This document shows, one piece after another, positions 18,654-26,558 of a stretch of DNA of 64,000 nt. Position 1 is the first letter of the stretch. Every line of letters begins with the position of its first letter. The translations under genes were made by a program, and so were the position numbers. Origin of the DNA: Litoribrevibacter albus. GTDB lineage: Bacteria > Pseudomonadota > Gammaproteobacteria > Pseudomonadales > Litoribrevibacteraceae. Under the pieces are notes generated by a model, which saw only the letters and a list, made by a program, of their open reading frames with translations, had not been told where the DNA came from and did not search any database. The DNA is taken from the NCBI RefSeq assembly GCF_030159995.1, contig NZ_BSNM01000002.1, positions 1 to 64,000 of the forward strand, in the 5' to 3' direction.

Positions 18654-19337
18654 ATGAATAAGGCAGAGCGGCTATTTCATTTAACGACCTTACTCAAGTC
18701 GCGGCGTACCGCCGTTACGGCTGAGGTATTGGCTGAAAAGCTGGAGGTATCGGTTCGCACTGTTTATCGTGATATTCAGGCGCTTATTGTTTCGGGGATT
18801 CCGGTGGAGGGGGAAGCTGGTATTGGTTACCGGTTGACGCCTGGCTTTGAAGTGCCGCCACTGATGTTTCGTAACGATGAATTGCAAGCCCTGTTGGTGG
18901 GGATTCGGATGGTGAAAGCCTTTACCGACCCGGAATTGGGGGCGGCGGCCTCTTTGGCTGAGGATAAAATCCTCTCAGTGTTGCCTGATCGTCTGAAAGG
19001 ATACGCTGAGAACCAACCCTATTGTATTCCTGTCATGAGCCGAGATGACCCCAAGCGTGCTCGTCACCTTGAAATTCGTCGCGCCTGTGAGCAGATGCAA
19101 AAGCTGTCGATCGCCTATCGGGACGAGCAGGGGCAGCAAACCGAACGGGTGATCTGGCCATTGGGGTTAGTGAGTTGGGGGGATCGGTGGACGCTGGTGG
19201 CTTGGTGCGAGCTACGGCAAGACTATCGTCATTTTCGCTTCGATCGCATTGCCTCATTACAGCCGTTAGGTGAGTTCTTTGAGACCTCGGAAACGCTCAG
19301 TTTGAAGCATTTTCTCAGTACAGTGGATGCCGACTAG
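18654..19337 (+). CDS. YafY-type HTH/WYL transcriptional regulator
   Basis: A 227-residue regulator. The N-terminal helix-turn-helix (about residues 20-55, LAEKLEVSVRTVYRDIQAL) is of the HTH_11/DeoR-like type. The C-terminal half is a WYL domain, visible as LSIAYRDEQGQQTERVIWPLGLVSWGDRWTLVAWC followed by FRFDRI, and is thought to bind small ligands. It lies 38 bp after the small barrel protein and may control it. The ligand cannot be deduced. Confidence 0.88.
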   Translation: MNKAERLFHLTTLLKSRRTAVTAEVLAEKLEVSVRTVYRDIQALIVSGIPVEGEAGIGYRLTPGFEVPPLMFRNDELQALLVGIRMVKAFTDPELGAAASLAEDKILSVLPDRLKGYAENQPYCIPVMSRDDPKRARHLEIRRACEQMQKLSIAYRDEQGQQTERVIWPLGLVSWGDRWTLVAWCELRQDYRHFRFDRIASLQPLGEFFETSETLSLKHFLSTVDAD

Positions 19338-19340
19338 AAG

Positions 19341-19365
19341 CTTGATCACAAATAAATTGATCAAG
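19341..19365. repeat. Inverted repeat after the WYL regulator
   Basis: CTTGATCA (19341-19348) and TGATCAAG (19358-19365) form an 8-bp dyad with a 9-bp spacer, three bases after the regulator's stop codon. There is no T-run, so a classical terminator is doubtful; it could be a weak terminator or a protein-binding site. Confidence 0.45.
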
Positions 19366-19479
19366 TAAGGGAAAGCCCTGTAACGCTTTGGGTATCGGTG
19401 CAGAAGGGGGAAGATTCATAGTTCCAAATAGAACTGACGGCCTTCAAGCCGCCGGTTTTAGTTCGATGGTCGAAATCTG

Positions 19480-20535
19480 TTAACGCGCTTTCAGGTGTTT
19501 CCATTTCAGCATGTCTTCGACCGCTGCAAGTATGCTTTCCTTCGCGGGAATGAACTCAATCTTCAATTCGTTTTTGATCTTGCTGTTGTCGAATTGCATG
19601 GCCTTGCCCATGTTGGTTCGCATGTAAGTGCCCACACCTTTAGGCTGAGTGTATGACAACAATTTCATCACTTTCGTCCCTAACGGGTTCGCCATGTTGA
19701 CTAACGGCAACCGATAATTGCGATAGCCGCTGTCTTTGAGGAACTGAACCAGTTCGGTCATCGTCATCGACTGATTTGCACAGAGGTAGCGACCAGAGGC
19801 TTCAGGCGTTTCCATTGCAAGAATGTGTGCTTTTGCCACGTCTCGTACATCTACAAATCCCCAGTTGACGGTCATGATGGTCGGGAACAACCCTTTCATA
19901 ATGTCGCGGATGATCTGGTTGGAGGTGTTCAGGCTTGGGCCATAAGACGGGCCGATCACAATGAAGGGATTAATCACCACCATATCAAAGGTTAAATCGC
20001 TGTCTTCCATAAACTTCCAGGCGGCTTGTTCAGCTTTGGTTTTTGAAAAGTAGTATGGGTTGCGATCCAGAGAGGATTTGGTATTCCAGTCGGCTTCGGT
20101 GAATACGTGATGATTGTCCGGTTCGTCGGTGATTGCGGCGATAGAGGAGGTCAGTATCACTCGTTTGACGCGAGGAGACTTTTTACAGGCTTCCAGCACA
20201 TGAACTGTGCCTTGTACTGCCGGGTCCACAAGATCCCGTTGTGGATCTTTTACATCAATAATGTAAGGGCTTGCGGTATGGAGGACGTAATCACAGTCAG
20301 ACAAAATATCATCGAATGCACCTTCGCTCAGTAGGTCGGCTTGTACTAACCGAAGCCGCTCTTCAGCGCCTTCGAGACCAGTAAGGTACGGGTATTTACT
20401 GTCGTCGCCACGGACGGTTCCGATGACGTGGTAGCCTTTTTGCAACAGTTGCTCAACGGCGTGGGCGGCGATAAACCCGGATGCGCCGGTGACGCAAACG
20501 GTTTGTGGTGTGGTGTTGGTTGCTGTTGTTCCCAT
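19480..20535 (-). CDS. NAD(P)-dependent extended SDR reductase
   Basis: A 351-residue short-chain dehydrogenase/reductase of the extended type, closest in pattern to dihydroflavonol-4-reductase and cinnamoyl-CoA reductase-like enzymes. The nucleotide-binding motif VTGASGFIAAHAV (near residue 15), the catalytic serine in ILTSSIAAI and the YYFSK catalytic Tyr/Lys pair are all present. It probably reduces an aldehyde or ketone with NADPH, but the substrate is not evident. It is monocistronic. No signal peptide is seen. Confidence 0.85.
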   Translation of the reverse strand: MGTTATNTTPQTVCVTGASGFIAAHAVEQLLQKGYHVIGTVRGDDSKYPYLTGLEGAEERLRLVQADLLSEGAFDDILSDCDYVLHTASPYIIDVKDPQRDLVDPAVQGTVHVLEACKKSPRVKRVILTSSIAAITDEPDNHHVFTEADWNTKSSLDRNPYYFSKTKAEQAAWKFMEDSDLTFDMVVINPFIVIGPSYGPSLNTSNQIIRDIMKGLFPTIMTVNWGFVDVRDVAKAHILAMETPEASGRYLCANQSMTMTELVQFLKDSGYRNYRLPLVNMANPLGTKVMKLLSYTQPKGVGTYMRTNMGKAMQFDNSKIKNELKIEFIPAKESILAAVEDMLKWKHLKAR

Positions 20536-20820
20536 AAGTGCGCTTCCTGAAATCTTAGTTGTTATGTGTTGTTTTAGATCCGGCTTCTGAGGCTGGTTTT
20601 TATGTACAGCTTCTTGTTCTCTATAAAGATCCTTAGGTGATGAGTGTGCAGATCATGTACTGTCGAAATTATTACAAATCAGTCTTTGATAGTAGTCGTT
20701 AATTGGATGTTTGCGTTCGACAGGGTTAAGAGAATGCTTTATGTTTAGTCTGCTACTACCTTGTTCTGAAATATAAATACATCTTCTGAATTTATCTTGT
20801 TCCGAGTGTTTGGATTGCCT

Positions 20821-21498
20821 ATGAATTACCGAATCTTAGTTGCGGATGATCATCCATTATTTCGTGCCGCTATTAATCAAATTATGTCTGTTCAGTTGGA
20901 CGGCGTAGTGATTGATGAAACGGATTCGGTGTCTGGTTTACAAGCGAAACTGGAAGAGAATCAGGATGCAGACCTGATCTTGTTGGATCTGCATATGCCT
21001 GGGGCGCAAGGATTCTCGGCCCTGGTGTTCTTACGCAATCATTATCCGGACATCCCTGTTGTGGTTATTTCCGCTCAGGAAGACCCTGTGGTGATCGGTC
21101 GTGCGATGCAGTTTGGGGCGGCGGGATTCATTCCGAAATCGGCCGAGCCGAAAACCATTAAGCATGCGATTGAAACCGTCTTGGGAGGCGATCTTTGGTC
21201 ACCTGAACCTGTCACCAACATCAATGAACGTTCTCAATACGAGCAGGAAATGGCGGAGAAGCTGGCGTCGTTGACTCCCTCTCAATTCAAGGTGTTGGTG
21301 ATGATGAATGAAGGGTTGCTGAATAAACAGATTGCTTACGAGCTGGAGGTTTCTGAAGCCACCATCAAAGCCCATGCGACGGCCATTTTTCAAAAGCTGG
21401 GGGTTCGTAACCGCACACAGGCGGTGATCGCCTTGCACGAGTTGGACATTGAGCACCCGGCCCATGTTGCCACAGATGACACTAATTCAGATCAGTAA
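20821..21498 (+). CDS. NarL/LuxR-family response regulator (CrbR/ErdR-like)
   Basis: A 225-residue response regulator. The receiver domain has acidic residues in VADDHP, the phospho-acceptor aspartate in LILLDLHMPG, and lysine in IPKSAEP. The C-terminal LuxR-type helix-turn-helix (about 165-220) contains LTPSQFKVLVMMNEG and SEATIKAHATAIFQKLGV. I prefer ATG 20821 (MNYRIL) to the upstream TTG at 20797. The CrbS-like kinase encoded 1.2 kb away on the other strand is the likely partner. In other gammaproteobacteria CrbS/CrbR-type pairs control acetate activation (acs). Confidence 0.88.
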   Translation: MNYRILVADDHPLFRAAINQIMSVQLDGVVIDETDSVSGLQAKLEENQDADLILLDLHMPGAQGFSALVFLRNHYPDIPVVVISAQEDPVVIGRAMQFGAAGFIPKSAEPKTIKHAIETVLGGDLWSPEPVTNINERSQYEQEMAEKLASLTPSQFKVLVMMNEGLLNKQIAYELEVSEATIKAHATAIFQKLGVRNRTQAVIALHELDIEHPAHVATDDTNSDQ

Positions 21499-21545
21499 TT
21501 TGTTCTCAGAGTTGCTGTTCGGGCGTTCTCTGGGAGGCTTAAGAA

Positions 21546-22508
21546 TTACTTTTCAGAAACGGGATGGGCGATGTGATTAATGTTGATCAGGTCACGACAG
21601 TCGCACCCTTTTTTAATCAGTTCCGACTTCTCCAAGATAAAACTCATATAATTCAATGAATTGATCATGACCCCGCCGATACCCATCATGGAGAGGCTTT
21701 CTTCCCGGTTCGGAAGTTTGAGTTGTTGGTAGGCGGCTTCAGTTTCTGAGTCTGAGATGCCCAATCGTTGGCTGATGTATTGAATATCGTCCAGAGATTG
21801 TGCTTGAAAGTCGGTCAAGGCGCGGTAATACCCTGCAATGAACTGCTCAATGTTCTCTTTTGACGGTTTATTTTCCCCTCTGGAAATAGCCACCACATCA
21901 ATGATTTCGTTGGGGATATCTTTCGAGCTAAACAGCAGGTTAGCGCCCATCGCTTTAATCTTGGCGGCTTGGGGATCAAAGGTAATGATGGCATCCACCT
22001 CGCCAGCGGCAAAGGCGTCCGCGTGTTTATCAATGGTCAGCGTTTTTTTGTGGAGATCACCTTCTTTCAAACCGGACACCTGAAGAAAACGTGCATACAT
22101 GTAAGCACCCAAGGCGCTGTCTTCCAAGCCTAAGGTTTTACCTTTGAGGTCATAAATGCTTTTTATGTCTGGTTTGGTGAGCAACATGTCGCCCCCGTCT
22201 GAAACATCGGTGATCAGAATGACTTCGATGGGGAAGTTTTTATCCCAAACCTGAAGTACTTCATCAAGGGTCAAGGCTGCCGCATTAATCTTGTTGTTCA
22301 TGAGAGACGTCATCACCTCAGACGCAGAGGCATGTTGCACTATGTCTACCTGATCTTGGGAAAAATACCCTTTGTGTTCGGCGAGGTACATCATTTCATA
22401 GCCAGGCCAAAGATTAGTGCCCAGGACTATCGGTGTTGTTTTCTCTGGCTCACTTGGACTGCATCCAGATAAGAGAAACAAGGAAAAAAACAACCAAAAA
22501 ACGCGCAT
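21546..22508 (-). CDS. ABC-type substrate-binding lipoprotein, NMT1/SsuA-like
   Basis: A 320-residue exported binding protein. The N-terminus ends in the lipobox LLSGC with the lipidated Cys16. The following domain (LGTNLWPGYEMMYLAEHKGYF) is typical of the nitrate/sulfonate/taurine-binding (NMT1-like) family. No permease or ATPase is adjacent; instead it lies between the CrbS-like kinase and the LuxR-type regulator, so a sensory role is possible. The ligand is unknown. It is separated from the kinase by 194 bp that include a perfect hairpin element. Confidence 0.82.
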   Translation of the reverse strand: MRVFWLFFSLFLLSGCSPSEPEKTTPIVLGTNLWPGYEMMYLAEHKGYFSQDQVDIVQHASASEVMTSLMNNKINAAALTLDEVLQVWDKNFPIEVILITDVSDGGDMLLTKPDIKSIYDLKGKTLGLEDSALGAYMYARFLQVSGLKEGDLHKKTLTIDKHADAFAAGEVDAIITFDPQAAKIKAMGANLLFSSKDIPNEIIDVVAISRGENKPSKENIEQFIAGYYRALTDFQAQSLDDIQYISQRLGISDSETEAAYQQLKLPNREESLSMMGIGGVMINSLNYMSFILEKSELIKKGCDCRDLININHIAHPVSEK

Positions 22509-22550
22509 AGTAAAATTCCTGATAGTTCATTGTGGTGATGTTTAAATACT

Positions 22551-22610
22551 TAGGGAACCGCTGAATAAGCCCCGTTTTGCTCTAGAGTGGACTTATTCAG
22601 CGGTTCCCTA
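22551..22610. repeat. 60-bp perfect hairpin, possible minimal IS remnant
   Basis: Perfect 19-bp inverted arms at 22551-22569 and 22592-22610 (outer sequence TAGGGAACCGCTGAATAAG) flank a 22-bp centre. The arm looks like a transposase-recognised terminal inverted repeat, so the unit may be a MITE-like or internally deleted insertion element. No T-run follows, which argues against an ordinary terminator. A TTAG/CTAG pair at the outer edges is not an exact target duplication. Confidence 0.8.
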
Positions 22611-22702
22611 GTCAAATTAGTATAAATTATCTTAGCCTAATCGCTTTTGATGGAGATTAATGTCCTTGTTGTTTTTGAGGAAATATTCTTCCCAGAAGCT
22701 TT

Positions 22703-25700
22703 TTATGTACTTAGACTTTGCATTAAGGCCCGTAATTTGGCCGGTTTAATCGGTTTGCTCAACAGTTTGCATCCCAGTGCACTGACTTTTTCTTTAACGT
22801 TCGTTCGTCCGTCTGCCGAAATAAAAATGGCAGGGCCGTCATAGCTGGCCCGGTTTCGTAACGCGATGAGCGCATCTGTACCCAGTTGTCCCTGATCGAG
22901 ATGGTAGTCAATGAGTACCATCTGCAATTCCTGCTGTTTAGCAAGCGTCACGGCGTCTTCGGTGTTGGTGGCTTCTAATACTTGATAGCCCCAGCGACTG
23001 AGCAGCGCTGTCATACCTTTTAACACCTCTGGTTCATTGTCGATGCACAGAACGCTGTTTTGAGAGGGCACTTGTCCAGCTTCGGCTGGGACGTCAATTC
23101 CAGAAAGCGGAGCCGTCTGGCTGGATGAGCCCAGAGTGGAAGCGACGTTCGAGGTAGACGCTAGCTTCTGACGGCCTTGCGTCGGCAATTCAAGAGTAAA
23201 GCGGCTGCCTTTACCCAGCTCGCTCGCCACCGTAATCTTCCCATCCAACAGATCCGAGAAACCTTTGGCAATGGCAAGGCCCAGACCAAGCCCGCGATCA
23301 TGAGAACGTTGATGTTCGTTCAGTTGGGTGAAGGCATTAAATATGTTGCCAAGATCTGCTTCCGGGATCCCGGGGCCGGTGTCCCAAACCTGGATAGACA
23401 CCTTATCTCCCACGGTTCGACAGCCAAGAAGCACCTTACATCCCTGACTGTAACGAATGGCGTTGGTCATGAAGTTTTGCACAATACGGCGTAGCAAGCG
23501 GCGATCTGTGGTCACCCTTAGCGAGCTTTTCACGTAGCTCAACCGACAATTGGCTTGTTCGGCCATCGGGCGGAATTCCTGAATCATCGGGCCGAGTAAC
23601 TCATCCAGAGCAAAGGTGTCTTCGGATACCTTGAGATTGCCGGATTCCAGACGGGAGATGTCCAGCAGGTCGGTAAGCATGTCTTCGGCAGACCTCAGTG
23701 ATTGATCGATCGAGGAGGAGAGCTGACGCTGGTGTTCCGGTGAGCTGGCGTGCTGAATTAAGTCATCCATCAGCGCAGAGGTAAACAGGCGCGCAGCGTT
23801 CATCGGTTGCATTAAATCGTGACTGACGGCGGCAATGAAGCGGCTTTTACTGGCGCTGGTTTGTTCGGCTTTTTGAGTCATTTGAATCAACTGACGATTG
23901 AGCTGGCGTAGTTCGTCGGTGCGCTCTTGCACCCGCTCTTCTAACGCCTCATTCGCATTTAACAGCGCTTGCTCGGCCTGTCGGAAGGTGGTGATGTCGT
24001 TAAAGCTCATCACAAAACCACCGTCGGGAAGTGGATTGCCCCGTAACTGAATGACGGTGCCGTCTTCACGTTCGCGTTCTGATACGTGCTCGGTTGGATT
24101 TTGTAAGTGACGAATGCGCTTTTGAACCAGTCCTTCCACATCTCCAGAACCACATAAGCCGCGTTGGGCGTTGTAACGGATGAGTTGTTCAATGGGCATG
24201 CCCACCTGAATCAGTTCCTGTGGATAATTGAACAGCTCAAGATAACGATGATTCCAGGCCAGCAGTTTCAGTTCTTTGTCGATGACACTGATGCCTTGCC
24301 CCATGTTTTGAATGGCGTGTTGCAGCAGTTCGCGGCTTACCTGTAGGGTTTCAGACGTTTCGGAGGCAATGGCTTCCACGTCATCCCAGGGCACATGCTG
24401 CCCTGAAATGGCGGCGTTCAATACCGCTCGGGCCGAGGCTGCACCGATTACTGCACTCATTAAATGTTCAACTTGTTCGATTTCCTGCTGACTGGCCCGC
24501 TCATTGGTGGGCTGTTTCGTAAAGATCGCGTTCAGTTTGCTCTGTTCAACAAATCGGCTGGCTATGGTGTTTAGTTCATCCTGAGTGATTCGAGTGTTTA
24601 GCAAACTCTCTTGTTGATCCACGGATTCCAGTTGCGTGCCCTGAAAACGTGCGGCTTGAATGCGCTCGTTGATGTGGGTTTTAAAGTAACGTGAGCCAAT
24701 AATGAAGCCGGTTAAATTGAACAACAGACTTAACGCGGCGCCCCGGGTAACAGGATCGAACCACTCAATGGTCAATAACGATTGTGGACGTAGCCAAACC
24801 GGTAGACTGGTGGTGAGGGACGCAAGCCAGGGTAAGTGTTCTATCCAGATAGGCAAAATCAGTGTGTAGAACCAGACGCAGACGCCCAGTACCAGGCCAA
24901 TAATCACACCGGAGCGATTGGCATCCTGCCACAACAGTGCTCCTATCATCGCCGGGGCCAGTTGTACCACAGCGGCGAAGGCAATTTGACCGATGGTAGC
25001 AAGGGCTTCGGTGTTTTCGATAAACCGATAAAAGAGATAAGCAAAGAACAGCAGCATCAAAATGGTGGTACGGCGAGCGTTGAGCAGAATGCCCCTGAAA
25101 TGCAGGTAGTTGGTGTTCTTAACCTGATCTTTCCTCAGTAAAAACGGCAGTACGATGTGGTTGCTGACCATAATGCTCAAGGCTACTGTTGAGACGATGA
25201 CCATGCTGGTGGCCGCTGAGAATCCTCCAAGGAAGACCAATAGTGATAACCCTGGTTTATTGGCTTCAATAGGCAACATCAGAACGTAGGTATCGGCCGA
25301 TACCGAATCACCAAACAGCAATTTACCGGCCACGACCAACGGAATCACAAATAAACCCACCAGGATTAAGTAGGCAGGGAAGATCCATCGAGCCACCAAA
25401 AAGTCTCTGGGGTGGGTGTTTTCCACCATCGCCACATGAAATTGTCGGGGCAGACAGATAAAGGCGCCGGCGGCTAATAACACCTGAACCAGCATACTGC
25501 TGTTGAATGGTGAACTGGAAAGCCAGTGCTCAATCTGAGGATTGTTGGTGGCCTGCTGTTCTATCTTTGCCAACAAATCACCGACGCCATCAAATAATCC
25601 ATAAGTAACGAAGCCGCCGAGTATCAGAAAGGCCACCAGTTTGACCACCGATTCGAAGGCAATGGCGTGCATTAGCCCCCGATGATGCTCATTGGCCGAC

Positions 25701-26254
25701 ATATGACGTGTACCAAAGAAGATAGCGAAAATCGCCATCGTCACGGCTACGGTCAAGGCGATGTCTTGTCGATCATTGATGTGAGCGAGATCTGTTGGGT
25801 CGTTGCCGGTAAGCGCTATGTAACCCATGACCAGAGCTTTCAATTGCAACGCGATGTAGGGAAGCACTGAAATGGCTGCAATTACAGTGACCAGCATCGC
25901 CAGACCTTCGTGCTTGCCGTAACGAGCAGAAATAAAGTCGGCAATGGAGGTGATGTTTTCTCGGCGCGACACCAGAATCAGGCGGGCATAGAAACGCCAC
26001 ATCAGCAGAAAGACCAGAATGGGGCCGAGGTAAATGGGCAGGAAGGACCACAGGTTTTGCGCCGCTTGGCCGACCGCTCCGAAGAATGTCCAGGTGGTGC
26101 AATAGACCCCTAGGGTCAAACTGTACACCCAAGGCGAACTGTGGGGGATATCCGACTCGGAACCAATATTGGCAGTACGATCGCCGCGCCAGGCAATAAA
26201 AAACAACAAACAAACGTAGCCGAACGAAACGAAAGCAATTAACCAAGTAGACAT
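22703..26254 (-). CDS. CrbS-like sodium/solute symporter-histidine kinase hybrid
   Basis: A 1183-residue fusion. Residues 1 to about 510 are a sodium:solute symporter (SSS) domain with about 13 membrane segments. A linker with an STAC-like segment and a PAS domain (about 645-760) follows. The HisKA motif SHDLMQPMNA carries phospho-His812, then come the ATPase domain (GLGLGLAIAKGF) and a C-terminal receiver (about 1065-1183, with IDNEPEVL and LIDYHLDQG). This is the architecture of CrbS/MxtR-type kinases, which couple solute sensing to a LuxR-type regulator. The regulator at 20821 is the likely partner. ATG 26254 starts at the first membrane segment. Confidence 0.92.
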   Translation of the reverse strand: MSTWLIAFVSFGYVCLLFFIAWRGDRTANIGSESDIPHSSPWVYSLTLGVYCTTWTFFGAVGQAAQNLWSFLPIYLGPILVFLLMWRFYARLILVSRRENITSIADFISARYGKHEGLAMLVTVIAAISVLPYIALQLKALVMGYIALTGNDPTDLAHINDRQDIALTVAVTMAIFAIFFGTRHMSANEHHRGLMHAIAFESVVKLVAFLILGGFVTYGLFDGVGDLLAKIEQQATNNPQIEHWLSSSPFNSSMLVQVLLAAGAFICLPRQFHVAMVENTHPRDFLVARWIFPAYLILVGLFVIPLVVAGKLLFGDSVSADTYVLMLPIEANKPGLSLLVFLGGFSAATSMVIVSTVALSIMVSNHIVLPFLLRKDQVKNTNYLHFRGILLNARRTTILMLLFFAYLFYRFIENTEALATIGQIAFAAVVQLAPAMIGALLWQDANRSGVIIGLVLGVCVWFYTLILPIWIEHLPWLASLTTSLPVWLRPQSLLTIEWFDPVTRGAALSLLFNLTGFIIGSRYFKTHINERIQAARFQGTQLESVDQQESLLNTRITQDELNTIASRFVEQSKLNAIFTKQPTNERASQQEIEQVEHLMSAVIGAASARAVLNAAISGQHVPWDDVEAIASETSETLQVSRELLQHAIQNMGQGISVIDKELKLLAWNHRYLELFNYPQELIQVGMPIEQLIRYNAQRGLCGSGDVEGLVQKRIRHLQNPTEHVSEREREDGTVIQLRGNPLPDGGFVMSFNDITTFRQAEQALLNANEALEERVQERTDELRQLNRQLIQMTQKAEQTSASKSRFIAAVSHDLMQPMNAARLFTSALMDDLIQHASSPEHQRQLSSSIDQSLRSAEDMLTDLLDISRLESGNLKVSEDTFALDELLGPMIQEFRPMAEQANCRLSYVKSSLRVTTDRRLLRRIVQNFMTNAIRYSQGCKVLLGCRTVGDKVSIQVWDTGPGIPEADLGNIFNAFTQLNEHQRSHDRGLGLGLAIAKGFSDLLDGKITVASELGKGSRFTLELPTQGRQKLASTSNVASTLGSSSQTAPLSGIDVPAEAGQVPSQNSVLCIDNEPEVLKGMTALLSRWGYQVLEATNTEDAVTLAKQQELQMVLIDYHLDQGQLGTDALIALRNRASYDGPAIFISADGRTNVKEKVSALGCKLLSKPIKPAKLRALMQSLST

Positions 26255-26558
26255 AAAAAATTCATCAGGCCCCAGTGTGTTACAGCTAACACCGTCAATG
26301 GTTATTAACAGTATGATTTTCAGATGGTTTTAAGCATAGGGGGTTCTGACCTCAAAGCCAATTGGACTAAGGTCGAGTCAGTGAGTGACAGTTAGTGTTC
26401 AGGTCACCTTAACAATTCTGCAAAGTAGGCTACAGTGTAGTAGGTAAGAAATACTTCGAAGTCTTGTCGTAGGTGGAGCTCTGATGTGTAGAGTCTAATG
26501 GGACTATTTAAATCAATCTCAGACTTGGTGAGCGATAAAGCAGGGATATTTCAGTCGT
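26255..26558. other. Divergent intergenic region between two kinases
   Basis: This 304-bp noncoding stretch must hold the promoters of the CrbS-like kinase and of the hybrid kinase at 26559. A perfect dyad, GTGTTA-CAGC-TAACAC (26277-26292), lies 23 bp upstream of the CrbS-like start and could be an operator. I see no other clear signal. Confidence 0.4.

Noticed and set aside
19341-19365. Fnr/Anr-type site in the TTGATCA dyad
   Set aside because: The half sites are too far apart for TTGAT-N4-ATCAA, and it lies after a gene rather than before one.
25773-26246. A 157-codon minus-strand frame inside the CrbS-like gene
   Set aside because: Same strand but another frame of the symporter domain; arginine- and proline-rich translation typical of a shadow.
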